Positions 1 to 6,287 of a stretch of 9,513 nt of DNA are shown here, in pieces (the stretch's first letter is position 1; the number at the start of each line of letters is the position of its first letter). The stretch is from Chamaesiphon sp. (GTDB lineage: Bacteria; Cyanobacteriota; Cyanobacteriia; Cyanobacteriales; Chamaesiphonaceae), in assembly GCA_020059425.1 (NCBI GenBank), contig JAGVCD010000034.1, forward strand, positions 1 to 9,513, read 5' to 3'. The notes beneath the pieces are model-generated. The model had not been told where the DNA came from. It worked only from the letters and a program-made list of their open reading frames with translations, and ran no database searches. The position numbers were made by a program, and so were the translations under genes.

Positions 1-159
1 ACCGACCAAAAAACGCCTAAGGCGATCGCCATCTATCAAAAATTAATTAAAATCACCCCACCGCAATCACCACAGGTCAAGTTCTATCAACAGCGCCTCG
101 CTGCCTTACAGCCCGCCGGAAAAGCCCCGCCGACCAGCCAGTCACCGTCCAAACCCTGA
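1..159 (+). CDS. C-terminal fragment of a probable TPR-type protein
   Basis: Frame 1 is open from the window edge to a TGA at 157-159 and gives 52 residues; the start lies outside the window. The first part, with AIAIYQKLIKITPP followed by VKFYQQRLAAL, has the alternating small/aromatic/leucine pattern of a tetratricopeptide helix pair. The tail is rich in Pro, Ser, Lys and Gln and looks disordered. The codon use suits the neighbouring genes, and a HIP1 site lies inside the frame. A TPR scaffold role is an inference from pattern only, because too little is visible to name a family. The next gene starts 33 bp downstream on the same strand, so the two may be co-transcribed. Confidence 0.5.
   Translation, partial: TDQKTPKAIAIYQKLIKITPPQSPQVKFYQQRLAALQPAGKAPPTSQSPSKP
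22..29. repeat. HIP1 octamer GCGATCGC
   Basis: Exact copy of the highly iterated palindrome typical of many cyanobacterial genomes. It lies inside the coding frame of the upstream fragment. Confidence 0.8.
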
Positions 160-161
160 TA

Positions 162-184
162 TGCTGATCAACAGCCGATCAGCA
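162..184 (+). other. Hairpin just upstream of the kinase start
   Basis: TGCTGATC (162-169) and GATCAGCA (177-184) are perfect reverse complements around a 7-base loop, giving an 8-bp stem. It begins 2 bases after the upstream stop codon and ends 8 bases before the ATG at 193. No T-run follows, so it is a poor Rho-independent terminator. It could be an mRNA processing or translation-control structure, or chance. There is no Shine-Dalgarno sequence in the remaining bases before the ATG. Confidence 0.4.
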
Positions 185-192
185 CCACCTTT

Positions 193-1332
193 ATGACGCA
201 GGATTCTCCTTCTCTGGACAACTTACTGGCGATCGCCGACCAATTTGGCGGCGGTGGTCAAATTAGCCAAGTACAGCCTTTTGGCAGCGGTAATATTAAC
301 GATACTTTTTTGGTGACAGTGCAGGCTGCAAACGCAGAGAATATTCAAGGTAAATTAGAGCATCGCTTTGTCCTGCAGAGGATCAATACTCAGGTTTTTC
401 AACAACCGCAGCTAGTCATGCAAAATATGCGGATTTTTAGTGAGCATGTGCAGGAATGTCTTACTGCCAATAATTTTTGTCTAAATCGACGCTGGGAAGT
501 ACCCCGGGTGCTGCTGACCAAAGATGGCCAAGATCACTATCCAGAAAATAGTAATTTCTGGCGATCGATCAGCTTCATTGAGGGTAGCCAGACTTTTGAC
601 ACCATTCAAGATTTGGATCATGCCCGGGAAACTGGCTTTGGCTTAGGCATGTTCCATCGATCGATCAGTACTTTACCCACCGATCAATTAGCCGATACTT
701 TACCAGGGTTTCATATTACACCTAGCTATTTACGGCAGTTTGATCAGGTGGTCACCAAAAACATAATTCCGAAAACAACAGAAGTCGTCCATTGCCTGAA
801 GTTTATTGAAGAGCGCCGATTCTGGGCAACGGTCTTGGAAGATGCCAAAGAGCGGGGAGAATTACCACTACGGACTATTCATGGTGACCCTAAGATTAAT
901 AATGTGTTGATCGACATCACTACGCAGCAAGCAATCAGTTTGATTGATCTAGATACAATTAAGCCTGGTTTGATTCACTATGATATTGGCGATTGCTTAC
1001 GATCGGGTTGTAACCCAGCAGGCGAAGAAACAGCTGACTGGGAAGCAGTACATTTCGAGTCTGAATTAGGACAGGCGATGCTACAAGGGTATTTAGATTC
1101 AGCTCAAGATTTCTTAACTGATCATGACTACAAATATATTTATGATAGCCTGCGATTACTGGCTTTTGAATTGGGTTTAAGATTTTTCACGGATTATCTA
1201 AATGGTAGTGTTTACTTTAAAACAAAATACCCAGAACACAATCTGCTACGCGCCTTAGTACAGTTTCGGCTGGCTGAGAGTATTGAGTCGCAAGAAAGAA
1301 CGATCAGCAATATTATTAGTGATATGCGATGA
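193..1332 (+). CDS. APH-fold phosphotransferase, N-acetylhexosamine 1-kinase (NahK)-like
   Basis: A 379-residue cytoplasmic kinase of the aminoglycoside phosphotransferase/choline kinase fold. The glycine-rich nucleotide loop is FGSGNIND (30-37). The motif RFVLQRIN (58-65) resembles the lysine-strand region of NahK-like kinases. The catalytic loop is HGDPKINNVLID (230-241), with base D232 and metal ligand N237. LIDLDT (250-255) supplies the DFG-equivalent aspartate D252, followed by the HYDIGDCLRSGCN segment. Length and these motifs fit N-acetylhexosamine 1-kinase/LnpB-like proteins (about 360 residues), which phosphorylate a sugar at C1. The substrate here is not established, and nothing suggests antibiotic resistance. 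The ATG at 193 lies about 30 residues before the G-loop, as expected, but has no Shine-Dalgarno. Its stop overlaps the start of the next gene, so the two proteins are probably made together. Confidence 0.8.
   Translation: MTQDSPSLDNLLAIADQFGGGGQISQVQPFGSGNINDTFLVTVQAANAENIQGKLEHRFVLQRINTQVFQQPQLVMQNMRIFSEHVQECLTANNFCLNRRWEVPRVLLTKDGQDHYPENSNFWRSISFIEGSQTFDTIQDLDHARETGFGLGMFHRSISTLPTDQLADTLPGFHITPSYLRQFDQVVTKNIIPKTTEVVHCLKFIEERRFWATVLEDAKERGELPLRTIHGDPKINNVLIDITTQQAISLIDLDTIKPGLIHYDIGDCLRSGCNPAGEETADWEAVHFESELGQAMLQGYLDSAQDFLTDHDYKYIYDSLRLLAFELGLRFFTDYLNGSVYFKTKYPEHNLLRALVQFRLAESIESQERTISNIISDMR
229..236. repeat. HIP1 octamer GCGATCGC
   Basis: Exact HIP1 copy within the 5' end of the kinase gene, encoding part of LLAIAD. 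Confidence 0.8.
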
Positions 1333-1862
1333 AAAAAAAGTTTGCACTGCAACCATTTGAGCCAGTATCGTTGAATTTGAGTGTGACTGGAGAAGTATCG
1401 CGAATCGCCAACCAGCTAACAATTAATTATCGATTGGCTGGGGACTTGAGTCAGATTTTGATCCCATCTGTGACGGTAAGTCCTCATAGACAATTTGAGT
1501 TGTGGGAAGCAACTTGCTTTGAATTTTTTATAGCGCCAGTGAATGAGTCTTATTATTGGGAATTTAATCTGGCACCTAGTGGAAATTGGAATATTTTCCG
1601 GTTAGATGATTATCGACAGGGCTTAAAAAATGAAGAAACAGTGGTAAGCTTGCCCATGCAAATACAGCAGCATGACAAGTTGGTAATCCTCGATCTGCAA
1701 TTGAGTTTAGATATGCTGATTCCTAGAAATCAGGCTTTAGACATATCAGTAACGACTGTGATTCAAGATCAGAGTAATAATTTTAGCTACTGGGCATTAC
1801 AACACACTGGTGCGGCAGCCGACTTTCATCGACGTGAAGATTTCACCCTTCAAATAGCCTAA
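1329..1862 (+). CDS. DOMON-like domain protein
   Basis: A 177-residue protein that matches, from memory, the small cyanobacterial DOMON-like family. The best blocks are ELWEATCFEFFIAP (57-70), YWEFNLAPSGNWNIFRLDDY (76-95) and, near the end, YWALQHTGAAADFHRREDF (154-172). DOMON domains are beta-sandwiches that bind haem or sugars. Which ligand applies here is not known, and I see no obvious haem-ligand signature I can defend. There is no signal peptide or membrane segment, so it should be cytoplasmic. The ATG overlaps the kinase stop as ATGA, which indicates translational coupling; no separate Shine-Dalgarno is seen. The coupling suggests it works with the sugar-kinase-like protein, perhaps as a carbohydrate-binding partner, which is inference. 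Confidence 0.75.
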   Translation: MKKKFALQPFEPVSLNLSVTGEVSRIANQLTINYRLAGDLSQILIPSVTVSPHRQFELWEATCFEFFIAPVNESYYWEFNLAPSGNWNIFRLDDYRQGLKNEETVVSLPMQIQQHDKLVILDLQLSLDMLIPRNQALDISVTTVIQDQSNNFSYWALQHTGAAADFHRREDFTLQIA

Positions 1863-1884
1863 AAAAAATCGGCATTGCTGATTT
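1861..1884 (-). terminator. Rho-independent terminator for reverse-strand transcription
   Basis: AAATCGGC (1866-1873) and GCTGATTT (1877-1884) form an 8-bp stem with one G-U pair and a 3-base loop. On the reverse strand the stem runs into eight T residues (1868-1861), the classic layout. It sits directly on the stop codon of the convergent DOMON gene (TAA 1860-1862). The glycosyltransferase transcript would end here, about 120-140 bases past its stop codon and beyond the repeat. It lacks a T-run in the forward direction. Confidence 0.65.
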
Positions 1885-1897
1885 GATCTATGAATTG

Positions 1898-2043
1898 CCC
1901 TCATCCCCTAACCCCTGTCTTAATTGAAACGCACGCTGAGGAAATCTCAGCGCAATTTCAATCGCTTTTCCCAGATTTGGGAGAAGAGGGATCAGATTCT
2001 TACTCCCCTCGCCCAATTTTGGGAGAGGGGCTGGGGGTGAGGG
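1898..2043. repeat. Dispersed structured repeat with G/C-rich inverted ends
   Basis: The outer arms CCCTCATCCCCTAACCCC (1898-1915) and GGGGCTGGGGGTGAGGG (2027-2043) are imperfect inverted repeats. Three smaller hairpins lie between. The first is ATTGAAA/TTTCAAT around CGCTGAG/CTCAGCG (1923-1962) with a 5-base loop. The second is TTTTCCCA/TGGGAGAA (1967-1986). The third is CCCCTC/GAGGGG (2005-2030) enclosing CCCA/TGGG. Short modules with these ends are, from memory, scattered in intergenic regions of many cyanobacteria and may act as bidirectional transcript ends or small non-autonomous elements. A forward open frame covering it (1890-2165) is a shadow of the repeat. Its right part forms the coding end of the glycosyltransferase gene. 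Confidence 0.75.
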
Positions 2044-3166
2044 CTAAATCGATTTTTATACTTGAATTCAGCAACGCCCCTCTATTTTGTGGCTGTGTTT
2101 TTTTGTTTTTGGATATTACCCGCTGGAGGGTATCTAGTAGCGTAGATTTGATATTCATGTATTGATCATTTAGTCGCAGCATATTTATTCGATAAATTGC
2201 CCAGATCATTTTCATAGAAAATAAACTTTTATTCGATGATAATTTCTGAAATTCGGCTATGGCATTTAGATATATTTCTTCCCAAACAAATACTTTGTTT
2301 TTCCATTGTGATTCCTGACGAACTAACTTAGAAACTAACTCCGCATCTTCTCTGTTGTACTTATTGATATTATCTTCAACAAATTCTGGTGATAATTCTA
2401 GATCCAATATTTTCAAACCAAAATTGTAATCTTGAGCATATTTATAGTTAGACGTAGTAACCATCCCAAATGCGCCACGACCATCACACAAAATAACAGC
2501 AGCTCCAGATGCTAGGGCTTCGATCGCACCCATGCCTGAAGCAAAGACGATATCGTATTTACTTAATATATTTTGTGGTGCTGCTACCGATTGTTCAAAT
2601 CCTGATCCAGCAATATCAACATTTATTCCTAATCGTTTACACACTGGCACAATCACTTGATCAATATTTGGGTATTTACTATAAATTAGACAAGATAGTG
2701 GCTGTAATGCCAGGTCTTTAGTTTGAGTGAAAAGCAATTCATTAAAGCTATGAGAAACTATAGCTATTTGATTATTGGGAATTTTTACTGCCTTGTGGAT
2801 TCTAGACTGTATTAACTTGCTAACAGCAACATATTTAATGATATTAGGATGATAGATTGGTTCATCATGCCACGCTACATAGTCGTGACAAACATAAATA
2901 GCAGGAGTAGAGGAGAAGTGACGTAAAGCATCAAATAGGGGTAAGATATGATGGCCATGGATAATATCTGGCTGAAGTTGCAGTCTTTCAATTTTCTCGA
3001 CGACCTCTATCCCCATTGCCCGAATTTCTTCGGCCAAAGCACCACATTCGGGAGAATAAATAGCTACTTTATGACCAATCATCTTCAGGTAGTAGCTTAA
3101 ATCTTTAACAACTATTGTCGTTCCAGAACGACTATCTAGGGTGCAATTAGTAATTAGAATATTCAT
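2000..3166 (-). CDS. GT-B glycosyltransferase, family 4-like
   Basis: A 388-residue protein if it starts at the ATG of MNILITN (3164-3166). The N-terminal Rossmann domain reads MNILITNCTLDSRSGTTIVV (1-20), DLSYYLKMIGHKVAIYSP (22-39) and PDIIHGHHILPLFDAL (66-81), as in GT4 N-terminal domains. The nucleotide-sugar region is YDIVFASGMGAIEALASG (204-221), with conserved-type E216. The first glutamate of the usual EX7E pair is replaced by F208. There is no signal peptide, so the protein is cytosolic, probably acting on a polysaccharide or lipid-linked acceptor; donor and acceptor are unknown. The frame stays open upstream to 3316, but those 50 residues precede the natural domain start and were left out. 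The last 13 residues, LTPSPSPKIGRGE, come from the repeat. The gene is clearly AT-richer than its neighbours, suggesting transfer. Confidence 0.72.
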   Translation of the reverse strand: MNILITNCTLDSRSGTTIVVKDLSYYLKMIGHKVAIYSPECGALAEEIRAMGIEVVEKIERLQLQPDIIHGHHILPLFDALRHFSSTPAIYVCHDYVAWHDEPIYHPNIIKYVAVSKLIQSRIHKAVKIPNNQIAIVSHSFNELLFTQTKDLALQPLSCLIYSKYPNIDQVIVPVCKRLGINVDIAGSGFEQSVAAPQNILSKYDIVFASGMGAIEALASGAAVILCDGRGAFGMVTTSNYKYAQDYNFGLKILDLELSPEFVEDNINKYNREDAELVSKLVRQESQWKNKVFVWEEIYLNAIAEFQKLSSNKSLFSMKMIWAIYRINMLRLNDQYMNIKSTLLDTLQRVISKNKKTQPQNRGALLNSSIKIDLALTPSPSPKIGRGE

Positions 3167-3329
3167 GCTAGGAGATCTGTCTGATCTTGCTGATATCTTT
3201 TCTATTACAGTTAATATTCCCAAAATAGATACTGATATCTCTATGTAATTTTGATCGATAGAGTAGATATCAATTGGAGGATTTAGAATAATAAAATCAT
3301 GCTTCTTGCAGTTCATTACTTAAATCTAT
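3167..3329. promoter_or_regulatory. Divergent intergenic region of the glycosyltransferase and ureD
   Basis: These 163 bases must hold the start signals of two divergent genes. I find no convincing -35/-10 pair and no NtcA box (GTA-N8-TAC) for ureD. CTGATATCT occurs twice (3190-3198 and 3232-3240), 42 bases apart, and a third GATATC is at 3266-3271. TTGAT/ATCAA form an imperfect inverted pair at 3251-3273. These could be regulator sites but the region is AT-rich and chance is possible. Confidence 0.3.
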
Positions 3330-4196
3330 ATGACAGAATCGGCTAACACTGAAAAAAATGTGGTTGCAGTAACAGACAGTTGGCATGGTCAATTAGATTT
3401 GCAATTCGCCAAATCGGGTAATTCAACTCAACTAGCCCGTAGCTATGCCAGCGCACCACTTAAAGTACAACGCCCCTTTTACCCAGAAACAGATGTCTGT
3501 CATACGGTACTACTACATACCGCTGGCGGCATCGTGGGTGGTGACAAATTATCTTCTCGATTAATTCTGGCACCACAAACCCAGGTGCTCCTCACCACTG
3601 CTGCTGCCGCTAAAATCTATCGCAGCAATGGCTTAACCGCCCACCAAACTATTGAAATCGAAGTTGGTGACGATGCCCATTTAGAATGGCTACCCCAAGA
3701 AAGCATTGTGTTCGATCGAGCTTTATATCATCAAAATATGCGGGTAAATCTGGGATGGGGGGCAACTTGGTGTGGCTGGGAAATCACTAGGTTGGGGCGC
3801 AGTGCCAGTGGCGAACAATTTTTGCACGGACAATGGCGAAATGCGATCGAAGTGTGGCAAGCCGGACGGCCTTTATGGATCGAAAGGCAACAGTTAGATG
3901 GCTCGGTGGAGCAATGGCAAAGTTTGCATGGTTTAGCAACCCAACCAATCGTGGGTACTTTTGCCATGATGGGCGTGTCGGTAGAGCCGGATGTGGTGCA
4001 ACAAGCTCGCGATCTGTGGACTGGGACAAATGCTGAAATGGTTTTTGGTGTAACTAGGGTACAGGGTGGTTTAGTTTGCCGCTATCGGGGTAGCGATCGA
4101 CAGGAAGTCCGACGTTGGTTTATGGCGGTGTGGGATTTAGTGCGGCGGCAGTATCGCAATCGGGCTGTTTGTATGCCGCGTGTCTGGCAAATGTAG
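3330..4196 (+). CDS. ureD: Urease accessory protein UreD
   Basis: UreD (UreH) is a scaffold that binds apo-urease with UreF and UreG and helps deliver nickel to the active site. The 288-residue length is normal for the family. Family blocks are visible in order: HTAGGIVGGD (63-72), TTAAAAKIYRS (89-99), LEWLPQESIVFDRA (118-131) and EITRLGRSASGE (151-162), with an arginine-rich C-terminus ending RVWQM. There is no signal peptide or membrane segment; it acts in the cytoplasm. The ATG at 3330 has no Shine-Dalgarno, which is common in cyanobacteria; about 15 weakly conserved residues precede the first beta-strand. No other urease gene is adjacent: the next gene is the convergent ftsH, so the urease genes are either scattered or lost. 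Transcription should stop at the palindrome 20 bp downstream. Confidence 0.93.
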   Translation: MTESANTEKNVVAVTDSWHGQLDLQFAKSGNSTQLARSYASAPLKVQRPFYPETDVCHTVLLHTAGGIVGGDKLSSRLILAPQTQVLLTTAAAAKIYRSNGLTAHQTIEIEVGDDAHLEWLPQESIVFDRALYHQNMRVNLGWGATWCGWEITRLGRSASGEQFLHGQWRNAIEVWQAGRPLWIERQQLDGSVEQWQSLHGLATQPIVGTFAMMGVSVEPDVVQQARDLWTGTNAEMVFGVTRVQGGLVCRYRGSDRQEVRRWFMAVWDLVRRQYRNRAVCMPRVWQM

Positions 4197-4213
4197 GAGA
4201 TTGCTACAGAAAC

Positions 4214-4249
4214 AAAAAAACTGGTGATTAATCACCAGTTTCAGTTTAT
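4214..4249. terminator. Bidirectional Rho-independent terminator between ureD and ftsH
   Basis: AAACTGGTGATT/AATCACCAGTTT (4218-4241) is a perfect 24-bp palindrome that folds into a 10-bp stem with loop TTAA. On the reverse strand it is followed by seven T residues (4220-4214), a strong terminator for ftsH, whose stop is at 4289. On the forward strand a weaker interrupted T-tract (TTTCAGTTT) follows, enough to act for ureD as well. Confidence 0.85.
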
Positions 4250-4288
4250 TAAATACCCATACTAGGTAAAAAATCAATCAGTTATTAG

Positions 4289-6130
4289 TTAAACGATCGG
4301 CGCCATTCTGACATCATTGTTAATCAACAATTCCGATAATTCTTCGGAGTCTACAGTTTCCTTCTCCACTAGCATCACCGCTAGTTTGTCCAGAACACTT
4401 CTGTTGCCAACCAAGACATCCTTGGCTCGTTGATAAGCAACCGCTACCAACTCGCTCACTTCCGCATCAATCATGGAAGCTGTTTCTTCCGAGAAATCTC
4501 TCTCAGTAGCAATGTCGCGGCCCATGAACATATTGCTTTGCTGACGACCCAGAGCCACTGGTCCGAGCTTTTCACTCATCCCATAACGCATCACCATCTG
4601 GCGAGCCGTTTTAGCCACTTGCTGTAAATCACTCGAAGCACCAGTGGTTACTTCTTCATCACCAAAGATAATTTCTTCGGCAATCCGACCACCCAGAGCT
4701 ACGGCCATTTGGTTTTGTAGGTAGGAGCGGCTATACAAACCAGATTCCATTCGTTCTTCGCTGGGCGTAAACCAAGTTAGTCCACCAGCACGTCCCCGAG
4801 GAATAATACTGATTTTTTGAACAGGGTCGTAATCGGGCATCAAAGCACCAACTAAAGCGTGACCAGCTTCGTGGTAAGCCACCAAAGTTTTACGTTTTTC
4901 GCTCATGACTCGGTCTTTCTTCTCTGGACCAGCCAAAATCCGATCGATCGCATCATTCACTTCATCCATCGAAATTTCGCTAAGGTTGCGGCGAGCAGCC
5001 AAAATAGCCGCTTCGTTTAACAGGTTAGCTAAGTCGGCACCGGTAAAACCAGGAGTCCGACGGGCAATCTTTTCTAGATCAACATCTTTAGAAAGCGTCT
5101 TGCCCCGAGCATGGACATGCATTACTTCTAAACGACCGGCAAAATCTGGTCGATCAACGACCACTTGTCGATCGAACCGACCGGGACGCAGTAGAGCAGA
5201 ATCTAAGACATCCGGACGGTTAGTGGCCGCGATAATGATAATGCCAGTATTGCCTTCAAAGCCATCCATCTCGGTAAGTAACTGGTTGAGGGTTTGCTCC
5301 CGCTCATCGTTACCGCCGCCCATGCCAGCTCCCCGTTGCCGACCAACGGCATCAATTTCATCAATAAAGACGATACAGGGGGCTTGAGACTTAGCCTGTT
5401 CAAACAGGTCTCGTACTCGGGAAGCACCCACACCTACAAACATTTCCACAAACTCTGAACCAGAGATTGAGAAGAAAGGCACGCCCGCTTCACCAGCTAC
5501 GGCCTTGGCCAACAGAGTTTTACCAGTACCAGGAGGACCTACTAGCAATACGCCCTTAGGAATCTTGGCACCTAAAGCGGTAAAGCGATCGGCATTTTTC
5601 AAGAAGTCTACGACTTCGGTTAATTCCAATTTAGCTTGGTCGATACCGGCTACATCACTAAAAGTAACTTGAGAGTTTGGCTCCATTTGTACCCGCGCTT
5701 TGGACTTCCCAAAGTTCATGGCTTGGTTGCCCGGGCCATTTTGAGCCCGCCGAAACAAAAATATCACGCCAACTAGTAATAATCCTGGCAGTAGTAAGCC
5801 GCTCAAAGCCCGGAACCAAATACTGTCATCAGCCTGCGGAACGACCACAATATCGACTTTATTATCGGTCAGGATATTGATTAGCTGCGGGTCATTCGGC
5901 AAGTTGACCACCACCCGACTGTTATCTTTCTGGTTGGTAAAGATGGCCTTCGACCGGTCAGAAGTCAAACCTACTTGACTAATTTCTTTGGCTTTGACTT
6001 TGCTTACAAAAGTGCTATACGGCGCGGTGGTTTGGTTTTGAGCTTGCTGCGGAAAGAAGCTGGTCGCCAAAGCAACCACCACGATCGCTAGTAATACGTA
6101 TAAGCCTGCGCTCTTCCATCGTTTATTCAC
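4289..6130 (-). CDS. ftsH: ATP-dependent zinc metalloprotease FtsH
   Basis: Membrane-anchored AAA+ protease that extracts and degrades damaged or regulatory proteins; in cyanobacteria FtsH forms hexamers, often of two isoforms, in thylakoid or plasma membrane. The 613 residues show TM1 (about 10-26), a periplasmic/lumenal domain, and TM2 (about 108-126). Walker A is GPPGTGKT (198-205), the pore loop FVGVG (231-235), Walker B IVFIDEID (253-260). The arginine fingers are R315 and R318. The zinc site is HEAGH (420-424) with third ligand D501. All key residues are intact. The N-terminus, [14 protein letters not shown], resembles the essential FtsH1/FtsH3 type rather than FtsH2, judged from memory. 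The start is GTG, supported by AGGAG 10 bases upstream. A terminator follows the gene. It lies downstream of the sepF-proC-aminotransferase set but probably has its own promoter. Confidence 0.97.
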   Translation of the reverse strand: MNKRWKSAGLYVLLAIVVVALATSFFPQQAQNQTTAPYSTFVSKVKAKEISQVGLTSDRSKAIFTNQKDNSRVVVNLPNDPQLINILTDNKVDIVVVPQADDSIWFRALSGLLLPGLLLVGVIFLFRRAQNGPGNQAMNFGKSKARVQMEPNSQVTFSDVAGIDQAKLELTEVVDFLKNADRFTALGAKIPKGVLLVGPPGTGKTLLAKAVAGEAGVPFFSISGSEFVEMFVGVGASRVRDLFEQAKSQAPCIVFIDEIDAVGRQRGAGMGGGNDEREQTLNQLLTEMDGFEGNTGIIIIAATNRPDVLDSALLRPGRFDRQVVVDRPDFAGRLEVMHVHARGKTLSKDVDLEKIARRTPGFTGADLANLLNEAAILAARRNLSEISMDEVNDAIDRILAGPEKKDRVMSEKRKTLVAYHEAGHALVGALMPDYDPVQKISIIPRGRAGGLTWFTPSEERMESGLYSRSYLQNQMAVALGGRIAEEIIFGDEEVTTGASSDLQQVAKTARQMVMRYGMSEKLGPVALGRQQSNMFMGRDIATERDFSEETASMIDAEVSELVAVAYQRAKDVLVGNRSVLDKLAVMLVEKETVDSEELSELLINNDVRMAPIV

Positions 6131-6140
6131 GCTGATGTTA

Positions 6141-6145
6141 CTCCT
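6141..6145 (-). promoter_or_regulatory. Ribosome binding site of ftsH
   Basis: On the reverse strand AGGAG lies 10 bases before the GTG at 6130-6128. It supports the non-ATG start MNKRWK, since no ATG lies close to the expected N-terminus. Confidence 0.6.
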
Positions 6146-6174
6146 AGTATGTGATACCGACTCGCCAAATCTTT

Positions 6175-6203
6175 AAATTATTAAGCTTGTTAGTTATTAT
6201 TAA
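6175..6203 (-). promoter_or_regulatory. Possible ftsH promoter
   Basis: On the reverse strand TTAATA (6203-6198) and TAATTT (6180-6175) are separated by 17 bases, giving a 5' leader of about 35-40 bases. The match to the -35 consensus is 4 of 6. The area is AT-rich (it also contains the imperfect palindrome GTTAATAATAAC), so this is a weak prediction. Confidence 0.3.
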
Positions 6204-6287
6204 CTTATGTTAACCTTTCTCTCATTTGCTGCGCTACTTATTGGCAAAAATTTATGACGGTTTTCCGTAATTCACCAAAAAATACTC

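Noticed and set aside
193..1332. Reading the kinase as an aminoglycoside resistance gene
   Set aside because: The APH fold is shared by many sugar, choline and homoserine kinases. The motifs and length fit NahK-like enzymes and no resistance context is present.
1890..2165. Forward 91-codon open frame beginning MNCPHPLTP
   Set aside because: It is the forward translation of the dispersed repeat plus the antisense of the glycosyltransferase 3' end; peptides of this kind are a hallmark of the repeat and not a protein.
3167..3316. 50-residue N-terminal extension of the glycosyltransferase, starting MNCKKHDF
   Set aside because: The fold begins at MNILITN as in other GT-B enzymes, and the extension would occupy most of the divergent promoter region next to ureD. 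An ATG at 3164-3166 is available, though it lacks a Shine-Dalgarno, so the longer form is not fully excluded.
4905..5387. Forward 160-codon open frame opposite ftsH
   Set aside because: It is antisense to the highly conserved AAA+ region, is rich in Arg and Ser as shadow frames are, and has no recognisable domain.
6253..6275. Possible terminator of the class IV aminotransferase (ACGG-AAAA-CCGT on the reverse strand, followed by CATAAATTTTT)
   Set aside because: The stem is only 4 bp and the T-run is five bases and offset; too weak to call, so read-through into ftsH cannot be excluded.
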